Below are positions 48,830-57,945 of a stretch of DNA of 64,000 bases, piece after piece (position 1 is the first letter of the stretch; each line of letters starts with the position of its first letter). The notes under the pieces were generated by a model. That model did no database searches and had not been told where the DNA came from. It saw only the letters and a program-made list of their open reading frames with translations. Both the position numbers and the translations under genes were made by a program. Origin of the DNA: Pseudomonas multiresinivorans (GTDB taxonomy: Bacteria; Pseudomonadota; Gammaproteobacteria; Pseudomonadales; Pseudomonadaceae); the NCBI RefSeq assembly GCF_012971725.1, contig NZ_CP048833.1, forward strand, positions 2,356,001 to 2,420,000, in the 5' to 3' direction.

Positions 48830-50655
48830 AGGGTGTTCTCCTGGTCTTTTTGCCACCACGCGCGCAGGCCCAAGGTGTAGGGCGGCGTGGTGACGAAGGC
48901 GAAGCGGTTGCGGTACGCCAGTCGATGTTTGTTCAGGTACCAGTTGGGAATGCTGTAGTGCTGCCACAGCAGCACCCTGTCCAGGGCGCGGGCGGCGGCT
49001 TCCTGCTGGTCGCGGTCAGGGGCGCCCAGCAGTTTTTCGAGCATCGCGTCCACCACGGGGTTGACGATGCCCGCATAGTTCTTGCTGCCCTTCACCGCCA
49101 CCTGGCTGGAATGGAAGTACTGCCATTGTTCGAGGCCGGGGCTGAGGGTCTGGGGCAGGGTCATCAGAATCATGTCGTAGTCGAACTGGTCCAGACGCTG
49201 TTTGTACTGGGCGCGGTCCACGGTGCGCAAGCTCGCATCGATACCGATGCTGGCGAGGTTCTCGCGATAAGGCTGGAGAATGCGTTCCAGGCTGGGGTTG
49301 ACCAGCAGGATTTCGAAGCGCAGCTGCTTGCCGTTGGCGTCCAGCAGGCGATCGCCGGAGAGCTTCCAGCCAGCTTCGCCCAATAGACCCAAAGCGTGGC
49401 GCAGGGTTTCCCGCGGGATGCCGGCGCCCTTGGTCACCGGTACGGTGAAGGGGCGCTTGAATAGCGCTTCAGGCAGTTGCTGGCGATACGGAGAAAGCAG
49501 CAGCCACTCCTTGCCCTGGGGCGCCCCGGTGGCGGCGAAGGTGCTGTTGGGGTAGTAGCTGCTGGCGCGTACGTAGGAATCGTTGAACAGGGCGCGATTG
49601 GTCCACTCGAAGTCGAACATCATCCCTAGCGCCTCGCGCAGGCGGCGATCGGCGAAGGTTGCACGGCGGGTGTTGAGGAACAGCGCCTGGGTCTGGGTGG
49701 GGATCTGGTGGGGGATTTCCACCTTCACGACCTCGCCCCGGCGCACCGCCGGGAAGCGGTAGTTGCTGCGCCAGTTCTTCGCCTGGTGCTCGATGTAGAT
49801 GTCGAATTCGCCGGCCTTGAAGGCTTCGAAGGCGATACCGGCGTCGCGGTAGAAGTCCACTTCGACGCGGTCGAAGTTGTACTTGCCGCGATTCACCGGC
49901 AGGTCCTTGCCCCACCAGTCCTTGACCCGTTCGAACACGAGGCGGCGTCCCGGCACTACTTCGGTGATGCGGTACGGGCCGCTGCCCAGTGGCGGATCGA
50001 AAGTGGTGGCCTGGAAATCGCGGCCTTTCCAGTAGTGTTGCGGCAGCACCGGCATTTCGCCCAGGCGCAGGATCAGCAACGGGTTGTCGTGGCGCTTGAA
50101 GACGAAGCGGATGCTCCGGGCGGAAAGAATGTCGACCCGCTGCACTTCCTGCAGGTTGGTGCGGTACATCGGGTGGCCGTGCTTGAGCAGGGTGCGGTAG
50201 GAGAATGCGACGTCATAGGCGGTGATCGGCTTGCCGTCGTGGAAGCGAGCTTCCGGGCGCAGGTTGAACACCACCCAGCTGCGGTCCTCGGCGTATTCCA
50301 CGCTGCGGGCGATCAGGCCGTAGCTGGAGGCGGGCTCGTCACCGGACGGGTCATACAGGCCGGTACCGACCATCAGCGGCTCGTTCAACTCGCTGACGCC
50401 GTACTGCAGGAAGTCCGCAGTGCTCACCGGCGGGCTGCCCTTGAAGGTGTAGGGGTTGAGTGTGTCGAAGGTGCCCAGTCCCATCAGCCGCAGCAGGCCG
50501 CCCTTGGGGGCTTTGGGGTTGACCCAGGCGAAATGGTCGAAACTGGCCGGGTATTTGAGGTCGCCAAATTGCGCGTACCCGTGGCTTTCGGTGATCTGGG
50601 CGGAGACGGGGAGGCCCAGGAAGAGTCCCAGGAGCAGGAGAGACAAGCGACGCAT
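48826..50655 (-). CDS. Extracellular solute-binding protein, family 5 (YejA-like, first copy)
   Basis: A 609-residue binding protein, first gene of the yej operon. Signal peptide of about 19 residues (MRRLSLLLLGLFLGLPVSA). The mature part follows the same plan as its neighbour: KYPASFDHFAWVNPKAPKGG, LMVGTGLYDPSGDEP, PPLGSGPYRI. The two proteins are clearly paralogous but far from identical, so they arose by an old tandem duplication and probably bind different peptides. Either could be the yejA orthologue. Confidence 0.93.
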   Translation of the reverse strand: MRRLSLLLLGLFLGLPVSAQITESHGYAQFGDLKYPASFDHFAWVNPKAPKGGLLRLMGLGTFDTLNPYTFKGSPPVSTADFLQYGVSELNEPLMVGTGLYDPSGDEPASSYGLIARSVEYAEDRSWVVFNLRPEARFHDGKPITAYDVAFSYRTLLKHGHPMYRTNLQEVQRVDILSARSIRFVFKRHDNPLLILRLGEMPVLPQHYWKGRDFQATTFDPPLGSGPYRITEVVPGRRLVFERVKDWWGKDLPVNRGKYNFDRVEVDFYRDAGIAFEAFKAGEFDIYIEHQAKNWRSNYRFPAVRRGEVVKVEIPHQIPTQTQALFLNTRRATFADRRLREALGMMFDFEWTNRALFNDSYVRASSYYPNSTFAATGAPQGKEWLLLSPYRQQLPEALFKRPFTVPVTKGAGIPRETLRHALGLLGEAGWKLSGDRLLDANGKQLRFEILLVNPSLERILQPYRENLASIGIDASLRTVDRAQYKQRLDQFDYDMILMTLPQTLSPGLEQWQYFHSSQVAVKGSKNYAGIVNPVVDAMLEKLLGAPDRDQQEAAARALDRVLLWQHYSIPNWYLNKHRLAYRNRFAFVTTPPYTLGLRAWWQKDQENTL

Positions 50656-50772
50656 CAGGCGTAGGATCCGATCCTGGCTGGCTGAGGGGTATTTGCGTCG
50701 TACAGTAGCAGCTTGTCCCTGCTGCCAGAAGTCATGCAGCCGGGGCGTGCAGGCCCCGGCGCAGAAGTGGGA

Positions 50773-52395
50773 TCAGCGGCTGGCGGTGTCGAGGTACAGC
50801 GTGATGGTCTGGCCAGGCTTCAGAGCCTTGCCACTGCGCGGGTTCCAGCGCTTGATGTGCTGCATCTCGACGTTGAAGCGCTTGGCGATCAGGTACATCG
50901 AGTCGCCTTGCTTGACCTTGTAGTAGGTCGCGGTGTCCTGCTTGGCCTTGGCTTTGCTGTTGGCCGCCAGCTGGGTCGCGGCGGCACTCTGCAGCTTGAG
51001 TGTCTGGCCGGGCTTCACGCCGTGGCTGTCCAGGCCGTTCCAGCGCTTGAGGTCGGCCACGTCGACGCCGTTTTTCTTGGCGATCTGCCAGAGCGTGTCG
51101 CCGTTCTTCACGGTGTAGCTGCGGGTGGCGACGCGCGCGCTGGCGGTGGTCTTCGAGCTTTCCACCTGGGCCAGTTGGCGCGGGCTTTCCGGCTCGATGA
51201 CCGGGCGGCCGGGCTGGCCGGGGATCACCAGAGTCTGGCCGTTGCGCAGGCGGTTGGCGCTCAGGCGGTTGGCTGCCTTGAGCTCGGCGACGCTCAGGCG
51301 GTAGCGCTGGGCGATGCTGTGCAGGCTGTCGCCCTTGCGTACCCGGTAGCGGCTGCCGGAGCTGGTTGCCACGGTAGCCGCCAGGGGCTTGAGTTCGACA
51401 GGCTGCAGGTTGGCGACACCCGCCTTGAGAGAGTCGGCCTTGTTCAGCGGCACCAGCAGGTGGTGCGGGCCGTCGAGGGTCACGCCGCGCTTGAAGGCCG
51501 GGTTGAGCTGCTGCAGTTCATCCTGGTCAAGGTCGGCGACCGCGGCGACCTGGGAGAGATCCAGGCCCGGCTTGACCCGGATCGAGGTGAAGTAGGGCTG
51601 GTTGGCGATGGGGCTGAGGTTGATGCCGTAGATGGTCGGGGCATTCACCAGTTGCGACAGGGCCAGCAGCTTGGGCACGTAGTCCTGGGTTTCCTGCGGC
51701 AACGGCAGGTTCCAGTAGTCGGTGGGCAGGCCGAGGCGCTCGTTGCGCTCGATCGCACGGCTCACAGTGCCTTCGCCGGCGTTGTAGGCCGCCAGGGCGA
51801 GCAGCCAGTCGCCGTTGAACATGTCGTGCAGACGGTTCAGGTAGGTCAGCGCGGCGTTGGTCGATGCGGTGATATCGCGGCGGCCGTCATAGAAGTTGGT
51901 CTGGCGCAGGTTGAAGTGCGTGCCGGTGCTGGGAATGAACTGCCACAGGCCCACGGCCTGGGCGCGCGACACGGCCATCGGATTGTACGAGCTCTCGATC
52001 ATCGGCAGCAGCGCGAGTTCCAGCGGCATGTCGCGCTCTTCCAGGCGCTCGACGACGTAGTGCATATACGGTGCGCCGCGCTCGCTGGCGTTCTCCAGGA
52101 ACGACTGGTTGCTCATGAACCACAGGCGCTGACGCTCGATGCGCGGGTTGGTGTTGAGCTGGTCCTGCAGCTGGAATCCGCCGCGCATGCGTTCCCAGAT
52201 ATCGTTCTGGGACGCCGTCCAGGCCGGATTGAACTGCACATCGACGGCGCGGGAGGTGTTGCGGGGCTGGCTGTCGCTGGCGGTATGCTGGGTCGACTGG
52301 CAGCCCGCCAGGCCTGCGGCAAGCAGCACGATGGAGACTCGGATGGCACGTGCCAATGCGTCTAGATCGGAGGTCTTTCTGGTCTTGGGCGGCAT
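50773..52395 (-). CDS. mltD: Membrane-bound lytic murein transglycosylase D
   Basis: A 540-residue lipoprotein that cleaves peptidoglycan glycan strands. The lipobox is LLAAGLAGC, with Cys at about 32. The SLT domain covers about 115-230 with the catalytic Glu in PMIESSYNP (E134) and AYNAGEG. Three LysM domains follow (about 350-393, 427-470 and 492-535), each with a G-D-[ST]-[LM] core, for wall binding. The N-terminal extension before the signal (MPPKTRKTSDLDALARAIRV) is long for a signal peptide, so a later start is possible. Confidence 0.95.
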   Translation of the reverse strand: MPPKTRKTSDLDALARAIRVSIVLLAAGLAGCQSTQHTASDSQPRNTSRAVDVQFNPAWTASQNDIWERMRGGFQLQDQLNTNPRIERQRLWFMSNQSFLENASERGAPYMHYVVERLEERDMPLELALLPMIESSYNPMAVSRAQAVGLWQFIPSTGTHFNLRQTNFYDGRRDITASTNAALTYLNRLHDMFNGDWLLALAAYNAGEGTVSRAIERNERLGLPTDYWNLPLPQETQDYVPKLLALSQLVNAPTIYGINLSPIANQPYFTSIRVKPGLDLSQVAAVADLDQDELQQLNPAFKRGVTLDGPHHLLVPLNKADSLKAGVANLQPVELKPLAATVATSSGSRYRVRKGDSLHSIAQRYRLSVAELKAANRLSANRLRNGQTLVIPGQPGRPVIEPESPRQLAQVESSKTTASARVATRSYTVKNGDTLWQIAKKNGVDVADLKRWNGLDSHGVKPGQTLKLQSAAATQLAANSKAKAKQDTATYYKVKQGDSMYLIAKRFNVEMQHIKRWNPRSGKALKPGQTITLYLDTASR

Positions 52396-52474
52396 TGGCT
52401 GATGACTTTGTCCGGGGCAAAAATTTCGGCGATTCTAGAAACCGCGCCTGCCCTGGTCAAGATTTCGCCAGTGC

Positions 52475-53269
52475 TCAGAACTGGTCCTTCCAGCGGCGAA
52501 TGGTCGCAAAGACCTCTTCCGGCGTGCGGATTTGCTGGCCATCCCGCTCGTCGGCCATTTTCTTAACGGATGTTTCTGACACGCGAAGGAAAGGATTCGT
52601 CGCCCTCTCCAGGACAATGGAAGAAGGCAGGCTGATCTTCCCCTGTTCGCGCCAGCGGCTGACTTCTTCGAAGCGCGCCAGGACTTCCGAGTTTTCCGGT
52701 TCTACCGCGCAGGCGAAGCGCAGGTTGCTCAAGGTGTATTCGTGGGCGCAGTACACCGCGGTGTGGCCGGGCAGGGCGGCCAGCCGGCTCAGCGACGCAT
52801 GCATCTGGGCCGGCGTGCCTTCGAACAGGCGGCCGCAGCCCGCCGCGAACAGGGTGTCGCCGCAGAACAACAAGGGCTGCTCTGCGTCGTCATGGCTGTC
52901 TGTCGAGTGGAAATAGGCGATATGGCCGAGGGTGTGGCCCGGGACATGGATGACCTCGAAATCCAGTCCGAGCACCTCCACATGGTCGCCGTCTTCCAGC
53001 GCCACGTCGCGTCCTGGAATCTTCTCCCCGGCCGGCCCCAGCACGCGGGCGCCGGTCTCGGCCTTGAGGCGGGCGACGCCCCCGACATGATCGGCATGGT
53101 GATGGGTAATGACGATATCGGTCAGCTTCCAGCCCGGATGGGCCAGCAGCCATTGCTCGACCGGTGCGGCATCACCCGGATCGACCACCGCGCATTCGCG
53201 GCGGGTCACATCCTGCAACAGCCAGAGGTAGTTGTCGGAAAAGGCGGGCAGGGCATCTATCTGTATCAT
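52475..53269 (-). CDS. gloB: Hydroxyacylglutathione hydrolase (glyoxalase II)
   Basis: A 264-residue metallo-beta-lactamase-fold enzyme that hydrolyses S-lactoylglutathione to lactate and glutathione. Metal ligands: THHHADHVGG (about 53-62), HVPGHTLGH (about 108-116), CGDTLFAAGCGRLFEG, and AHEYTLSN. ATG at 53269 (MIQIDALPAF) matches the family start. It lies 79 bases upstream of mltD and divergent to the methyltransferase gene. Confidence 0.96.
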   Translation of the reverse strand: MIQIDALPAFSDNYLWLLQDVTRRECAVVDPGDAAPVEQWLLAHPGWKLTDIVITHHHADHVGGVARLKAETGARVLGPAGEKIPGRDVALEDGDHVEVLGLDFEVIHVPGHTLGHIAYFHSTDSHDDAEQPLLFCGDTLFAAGCGRLFEGTPAQMHASLSRLAALPGHTAVYCAHEYTLSNLRFACAVEPENSEVLARFEEVSRWREQGKISLPSSIVLERATNPFLRVSETSVKKMADERDGQQIRTPEEVFATIRRWKDQF

Positions 53270-53355
53270 GGGTGGAAAGTCGCCAAGTGGTGGGCATTGG
53301 CGCATAGTAGTGCGGATACGCACTTTTGTGTCGCGCTGTGCCACAGGGGGACGTG

Positions 53356-54114
53356 ATGATCGAAGAACCCTTCGCCCAGGCCGATGCCGACTGGCTGGAG
53401 CTGATCGACCAGGCTCGCCATTGGTTGACCGGGCCGATTGGCGGAATGATGCTCGCCGAAGAGCAACAGTTGCTGATCGACGAACTGGAGCGTTATTTCG
53501 GCGGTTACCTGGTCCATTACGGGCCGCATGCGGAGTTGCCGGCCCGCGTCGGCAACATCCAGCGCGGCGTGCGCCTCGGGCCGCCACTGCCCGGCGTGGA
53601 GATTGCCTGCGACGAGGCGGCCTGGCCACTGGGCGAGCACGCCGCGGACGTGGTGCTGCTGCAGCATGGCCTGGATTTCTGCCTGTCGCCGCACCGTTTA
53701 TTGCGTGAAGCGGCGCGCAGCGTGCGTCCCGGTGGGCACCTGCTGGTCGTTGGGGTGAACCCCCGGAGCGCCTGGGGCATCCGCCACTACTTCGCGCGCG
53801 ACGCCTTGCGCCGCGCGCGCTGCATCTCGCCCGGCCGGGTCTGCGACTGGCTCAACCTGCTGGGCTTCGCGCTGGAGAAACGCCGCTTCGGGTGTTATCG
53901 TCCGCCGCTTGCATCGGCGAAATGGCAGGGCCGCCTGGCCCGCATGGAAACCTGGGGCCCTGTGCTGCAAGGCTCTGGCGCCGGCTTCTATCTATTGGTG
54001 GCGCGCAAGCTGGTGGTCGGTCTGCGGCCCCTGCGTCAGCCCCGTCGTGAACCGCGCGGCCAACTGGTGCCGCTGCCGGTGGCCAAGGTCAGTCGCCGCG
54101 ATTCCGAGTCCTGA
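53356..54114 (+). CDS. Class I SAM-dependent methyltransferase
   Basis: A 252-residue protein between gloB and rnhA, a conserved place for this type in gamma-proteobacteria. It has a partial Rossmann methyltransferase core: DEAAWPLGEHAADVVLLQHGLDF, then LREAARSVRPGGHLLVVGVNP. The usual GxGxG motif I is replaced by LGPPLPG-like sequence, so cofactor binding or activity may be reduced. ATG 53356 follows AGGGGGAC; GTG 53353 is an alternative. Substrate unknown. Confidence 0.8.
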   Translation: MIEEPFAQADADWLELIDQARHWLTGPIGGMMLAEEQQLLIDELERYFGGYLVHYGPHAELPARVGNIQRGVRLGPPLPGVEIACDEAAWPLGEHAADVVLLQHGLDFCLSPHRLLREAARSVRPGGHLLVVGVNPRSAWGIRHYFARDALRRARCISPGRVCDWLNLLGFALEKRRFGCYRPPLASAKWQGRLARMETWGPVLQGSGAGFYLLVARKLVVGLRPLRQPRREPRGQLVPLPVAKVSRRDSES

Positions 54115-54125
54115 AAGCGAGCCAA

Positions 54126-54569
54126 ATGAGCGAAGAGAAAGTCGAGATCTACACCGACGGCGCCTGCAAGGGCAACCCGGGGCCGGGTGGCTGGGGCGCT
54201 GTGCTGTTCTACAAGGGCGCCGAGCGCGAACTGTGGGGCGGCGAGGCCGAAACCACCAACAACCGCATGGAACTGATGGCCGCCATCATGGCTCTCGCCG
54301 CGCTCAAGCGGCATTGCGACGTGCGCATCGTCACCGATTCGCAGTACGTCATGCAGGGCATCACCGAGTGGATGGTCAACTGGAAGAAGCGCGGCTGGAA
54401 GACCGCCGCCAAGCAGCCGGTGAAGAATGCCGACCTGTGGCAGGCGCTGGACGAGCAGGTGAACCGGCATACTGTCGAATGGCGCTGGGTGCGTGGCCAC
54501 ACCGGCCACCCCGGCAACGAGCGTGCCGACATGCTCGCCAACCGTGGCGTGAGCGAACTGCCGCGCTAA
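54126..54569 (+). CDS. rnhA: Ribonuclease HI
   Basis: A 147-residue nuclease that removes RNA from RNA-DNA hybrids. The four catalytic carboxylates are present: D10 (YTDGACKGNPGPGGWG), E48 (NNRMELMA), D70 (IVTDSQYV) and the late Asp in NERADMLAN. It follows the methyltransferase gene by 11 bases and is close to dnaQ, the usual rnhA-dnaQ pair, here in the same direction. Confidence 0.97.
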   Translation: MSEEKVEIYTDGACKGNPGPGGWGAVLFYKGAERELWGGEAETTNNRMELMAAIMALAALKRHCDVRIVTDSQYVMQGITEWMVNWKKRGWKTAAKQPVKNADLWQALDEQVNRHTVEWRWVRGHTGHPGNERADMLANRGVSELPR

Positions 54570-54641
54570 GCGTCCAGTTATCAGCATCAAGCTCGCCCGG
54601 ATCAGTCCGGGCGAATCAACCGCAAGAAGGTTTCACACAGA

Positions 54642-55379
54642 ATGCGCAGCGTCGTACTCGATACTGAAACGACCGGTATGCCGGTCACCGACGGCCACCG
54701 GATCATCGAGATCGGTTGCGTCGAACTCGAAGGCCGCCGCCTCACCGGCCGGCACTTCCATGTCTACCTGCAGCCCGACCGCGAGATCGACGAGGGCGCC
54801 ATCGCCGTCCACGGCATCACCAACGAATACGTCAAGGACATGCCGCGCTTCCGCGAGGTGGCCAACGACTTCTTCGAGTTCATCAACGGCGCGCAGTTGA
54901 TCATCCACAACGCGGCGTTCGACGTTGGCTTCATCAACAACGAGTTCGCCCTGATCGGTCAGAGCGAGCGCGCTGAAGTCGCCGACTACTGCTCGATCCT
55001 CGACACCCTGCTGATGGCGCGTGAGCGCCATCCGGGCCAGCGCAACAACCTCGATGCCCTGTGCAAGCGTTATGGCGTCGACAACTCCGGCCGTGATTTG
55101 CACGGCGCACTGCTCGATGCCGAGATTCTGGCCGACGTCTACCTGGCGATGACCGGTGGCCAGACCAGCCTGTCGCTGGCTGGCAATGGCGCCGAAGGTG
55201 ACGGCAGCGGGCGCGCCACGGCCACGGCGATCCGCCGGCTGGCGGCCGAACGCGGATTGACCCGGGTAATTCGCGCCACCGATGCCGAAATCGAGGCGCA
55301 TGTCGCGCGCCTGGCGGTGATCGAGAAGTCCGCTGGGGGCCCATCGCTGTGGGCGCAGATGGAAGCGCCGAAGGAGTGA
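54642..55379 (+). CDS. dnaQ: DNA polymerase III epsilon subunit (proofreading exonuclease)
   Basis: A 245-residue 3'-5' exonuclease of the replicase. DEDDh motifs: D-x-E in LDTETTGMP (D7, E9), HNAAFDVGFI (about 88-97), and the late HGALLDAEILADVYL (His and Asp, about 154-168). The C-terminal part (about 185-245) binds the alpha subunit and carries QMEAPKE. A terminator follows 18 bases downstream. Confidence 0.97.
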   Translation: MRSVVLDTETTGMPVTDGHRIIEIGCVELEGRRLTGRHFHVYLQPDREIDEGAIAVHGITNEYVKDMPRFREVANDFFEFINGAQLIIHNAAFDVGFINNEFALIGQSERAEVADYCSILDTLLMARERHPGQRNNLDALCKRYGVDNSGRDLHGALLDAEILADVYLAMTGGQTSLSLAGNGAEGDGSGRATATAIRRLAAERGLTRVIRATDAEIEAHVARLAVIEKSAGGPSLWAQMEAPKE

Positions 55380-55397
55380 TCCTCCGCGTTGTCCGAG

Positions 55398-55426
55398 AAA
55401 AGGCCCCTGAACAGGGGCCTTTTCAT
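55398..55426 (+). terminator. Intrinsic terminator after dnaQ
   Basis: AAAAGGCCCCTG (55398-55409), AA, CAGGGGCCTTTT (55412-55423), then CATTTC. Symmetrical A and T runs could also act leftward. Confidence 0.85.
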
Positions 55427-55586
55427 TTCTGTGGACGCTAGCCAGGGCAAAGCGCTCGAGGTGAGCGTTCCTGTCAGCCACGCGACGTTTTCGTACAGCC
55501 GTCAGTCCAGCGCATTCCCCTACATTCCGTGAGTCCATACTCTGAAGAGGATCGACGCCAGTCGTACGTCTTTTCAGGGGTTCACA

Positions 55587-57839
55587 ATGTATAAAGATCT
55601 AAAATTCCCCATCCTCATCGTTCACCGCGACATCAAGGCCGATACCGTGGCCGGCGACCGGGTGAGGGATATCGCGCGGGAGCTGGAGCAGGATGGCTTC
55701 AGCATCCTCTCCACCGCCAGCTCCGCCGAGGGGCGCATCGTCGCCTCCACCCACCATGGTCTCGCCTGCATCCTGGTCGCCGCCGAGGGGGCGGGGGAGA
55801 ACCAGCGCCTTCTGCAGGACGTGGTGGAGTTGATCCGCATGGCGCGGGTCCGCGCGCCGCAATTGCCGATCTTCGCCCTTGGCGAGCAGATGACCATCGA
55901 GAACGCGCCGGCCGAATCCATGGCCGACCTGCACCAGTTGCGCGGCATCCTCTATCTGTTCGAAGACACCGTGCCATTCCTCGCCCGCCAGGTCAGCCGC
56001 GCTGCGCGCAAGTATCTGGAAGGTCTGCTGCCGCCGTTCTTCCGCGCACTGGTGGAACACACGGCGCAATCCAACTATTCCTGGCACACGCCCGGCCATG
56101 GTGGCGGCGTGGCGTATCGCAAGAGCCCGGTGGGGCAGGCCTTTCACCAGTTCTTCGGCGAGAACACCCTGCGTTCGGACCTCTCGGTCTCTGTGCCCGA
56201 ACTGGGCTCGCTGCTCGATCACACCGGCCCGCTGGCCGAGGCGGAGGCTCGCGCCGCGCGCAATTTTGGCGCTGACCATACCTTCTTCGTGATCAACGGC
56301 ACCTCCACGGCGAACAAGATCGTCTGGCATTCCATGGTCTGCCGCGATGACCTGGTGCTGGTGGACCGCAACTGCCACAAGTCGATCCTCCACTCGATCA
56401 TCATGACCGGCGCCATCCCGCTGTACCTGACGCCGGAGCGCAACGAACTGGGCATCATCGGGCCGATCCCGTTGTCCGAGTTCAGCCGCGAATCCATCGC
56501 CGCGAAGATAGAGGCCAGCCCGCTGGCCCGCGGCCGCGAGCCGAGAGTGCGGTTGGCGGTGGTCACCAATTCCACCTATGACGGCCTCTGCTACAACGCA
56601 CAGATGATCAAGCAGGCCCTGGGCGACAGCGTCGAGGTACTGCATTTCGACGAAGCCTGGTACGCCTACGCGGCGTTCCACGAGTTCTACCGCGGCCGCT
56701 ACGGCATGGGCACCCGCCGCGATGACAGCGGCCCGCTGGTGTTCACCACTCACTCCACGCACAAGATGCTCGCGGCGTTCAGCCAGGCCTCGATGATCCA
56801 CGTCCAGGACGCAGGCTCCCGGCGCTTCGAGCAGGCGCGCTTCAACGAAGCCTTCATGATGCACATCTCCACGTCGCCGCAGTACGGCATCATCGCCTCG
56901 CTGGACGTGGCCTCGGCAATGATGGAGGGCCCGGCGGGGCGTTCGCTGATCCAGGAGACCTTCGACGAGGCCCTGAGCTTCCGCCGGGCGCTGGCCAACG
57001 TGCAGCAGAACCTCGCCGAGGACGACTGGTGGTTCTGCGTCTGGCAGCCGCCGGGCGTCGAGGGGACCGACGAGGTGAAAACCCGCGACTGGGTGCTGGA
57101 GCCCAATGCCGACTGGCACGGTTTCGGCGACGCGGTGGAAGACTACGTCCTGCTCGACCCGATCAAGGTGACCCTGGCTACGCCGGGCCTGACCGCTGGC
57201 GGCCGGCTGGATTCGCGGGGAATTCCCGCCGCGGTGGTCAGCCGCTTCCTCTGGGAGCGCGGGCTGGTGGTGGAGAAGACCGGGCTGTACTCCTTCCTGG
57301 TGCTGTTCTCCATGGGCGTGACCAAGGGCAAGTGGAGCACCCTGGTCACAGAGTTGCTGGAGTTCAAGCGCAGCTACGATGCCAACCAGCCGCTGGCGGA
57401 TGCCCTGCCCAGCGTCGCCCAGGCCGGCGGCGTGCGGTATGCAGGCATGGGCCTGCGCGACCTGTGCGATGAACTGCACCGCTGTTATCGCGACCACGCC
57501 ACGGCCAAGGCGATGAAGCGCATGTACACGGTGCTCCCGGAGATCGCCATACGCCCGGCCGACGCATACGCACAGCTGGTGCGCGGCGAGGTCGAGGCGG
57601 TACCTATCGATCGGTTGGAAGGGCGCGTTGCCGCGGTGATGCTGGTGCCATATCCGCCAGGAATCCCGCTGATCATGCCGGGCGAACGGTTCACCGAATC
57701 CACCCGCTCCATACTCGATTACCTGGCCTTCGCCCAGAGTTTCGAGCACAACTTCCCCGGCTTCGATTCGGACGTCCATGGCCTGCAGGTGCGCGAGGTA
57801 GACGGGCAGAAGCGCTACACCGTGGAGTGTTGCAAATGA
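55587..57839 (+). CDS. ldcA: Orn/Lys/Arg-type decarboxylase, probably lysine decarboxylase
   Basis: A 750-residue PLP enzyme of fold type I. The N-terminal wing (about 1-130) is present. The PLP core has the Schiff base lysine in THSTHKMLAAFSQ (about 388-400), HFDEAWYAYAAFHEFY, and the HTPGHGGG substrate motif (about 168-175). Length and place between dnaQ and an amino acid permease match P. aeruginosa LdcA, which makes cadaverine from lysine under ArgR control. I did not find a clear ArgR site in the 160-base upstream region, so lysine specificity is by synteny. Confidence 0.9.
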   Translation: MYKDLKFPILIVHRDIKADTVAGDRVRDIARELEQDGFSILSTASSAEGRIVASTHHGLACILVAAEGAGENQRLLQDVVELIRMARVRAPQLPIFALGEQMTIENAPAESMADLHQLRGILYLFEDTVPFLARQVSRAARKYLEGLLPPFFRALVEHTAQSNYSWHTPGHGGGVAYRKSPVGQAFHQFFGENTLRSDLSVSVPELGSLLDHTGPLAEAEARAARNFGADHTFFVINGTSTANKIVWHSMVCRDDLVLVDRNCHKSILHSIIMTGAIPLYLTPERNELGIIGPIPLSEFSRESIAAKIEASPLARGREPRVRLAVVTNSTYDGLCYNAQMIKQALGDSVEVLHFDEAWYAYAAFHEFYRGRYGMGTRRDDSGPLVFTTHSTHKMLAAFSQASMIHVQDAGSRRFEQARFNEAFMMHISTSPQYGIIASLDVASAMMEGPAGRSLIQETFDEALSFRRALANVQQNLAEDDWWFCVWQPPGVEGTDEVKTRDWVLEPNADWHGFGDAVEDYVLLDPIKVTLATPGLTAGGRLDSRGIPAAVVSRFLWERGLVVEKTGLYSFLVLFSMGVTKGKWSTLVTELLEFKRSYDANQPLADALPSVAQAGGVRYAGMGLRDLCDELHRCYRDHATAKAMKRMYTVLPEIAIRPADAYAQLVRGEVEAVPIDRLEGRVAAVMLVPYPPGIPLIMPGERFTESTRSILDYLAFAQSFEHNFPGFDSDVHGLQVREVDGQKRYTVECCK

Positions 57840-57945
57840 CCGTCCGGCTACTGACAGAAGTGACATACATCACTGTATGAAAAGTGGAACTATCCTTGTG
57901 CGCATCGGTAAAGGGAGAACTTGAGGAAAAAGGGAGGTTTCCCCT

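Noticed and set aside
50739..50760. Hairpin GCCGGGGC-6-GCCCCGGC near the end of mltD
   Set aside because: Stable but without a T run on either strand, so I do not call it a terminator.
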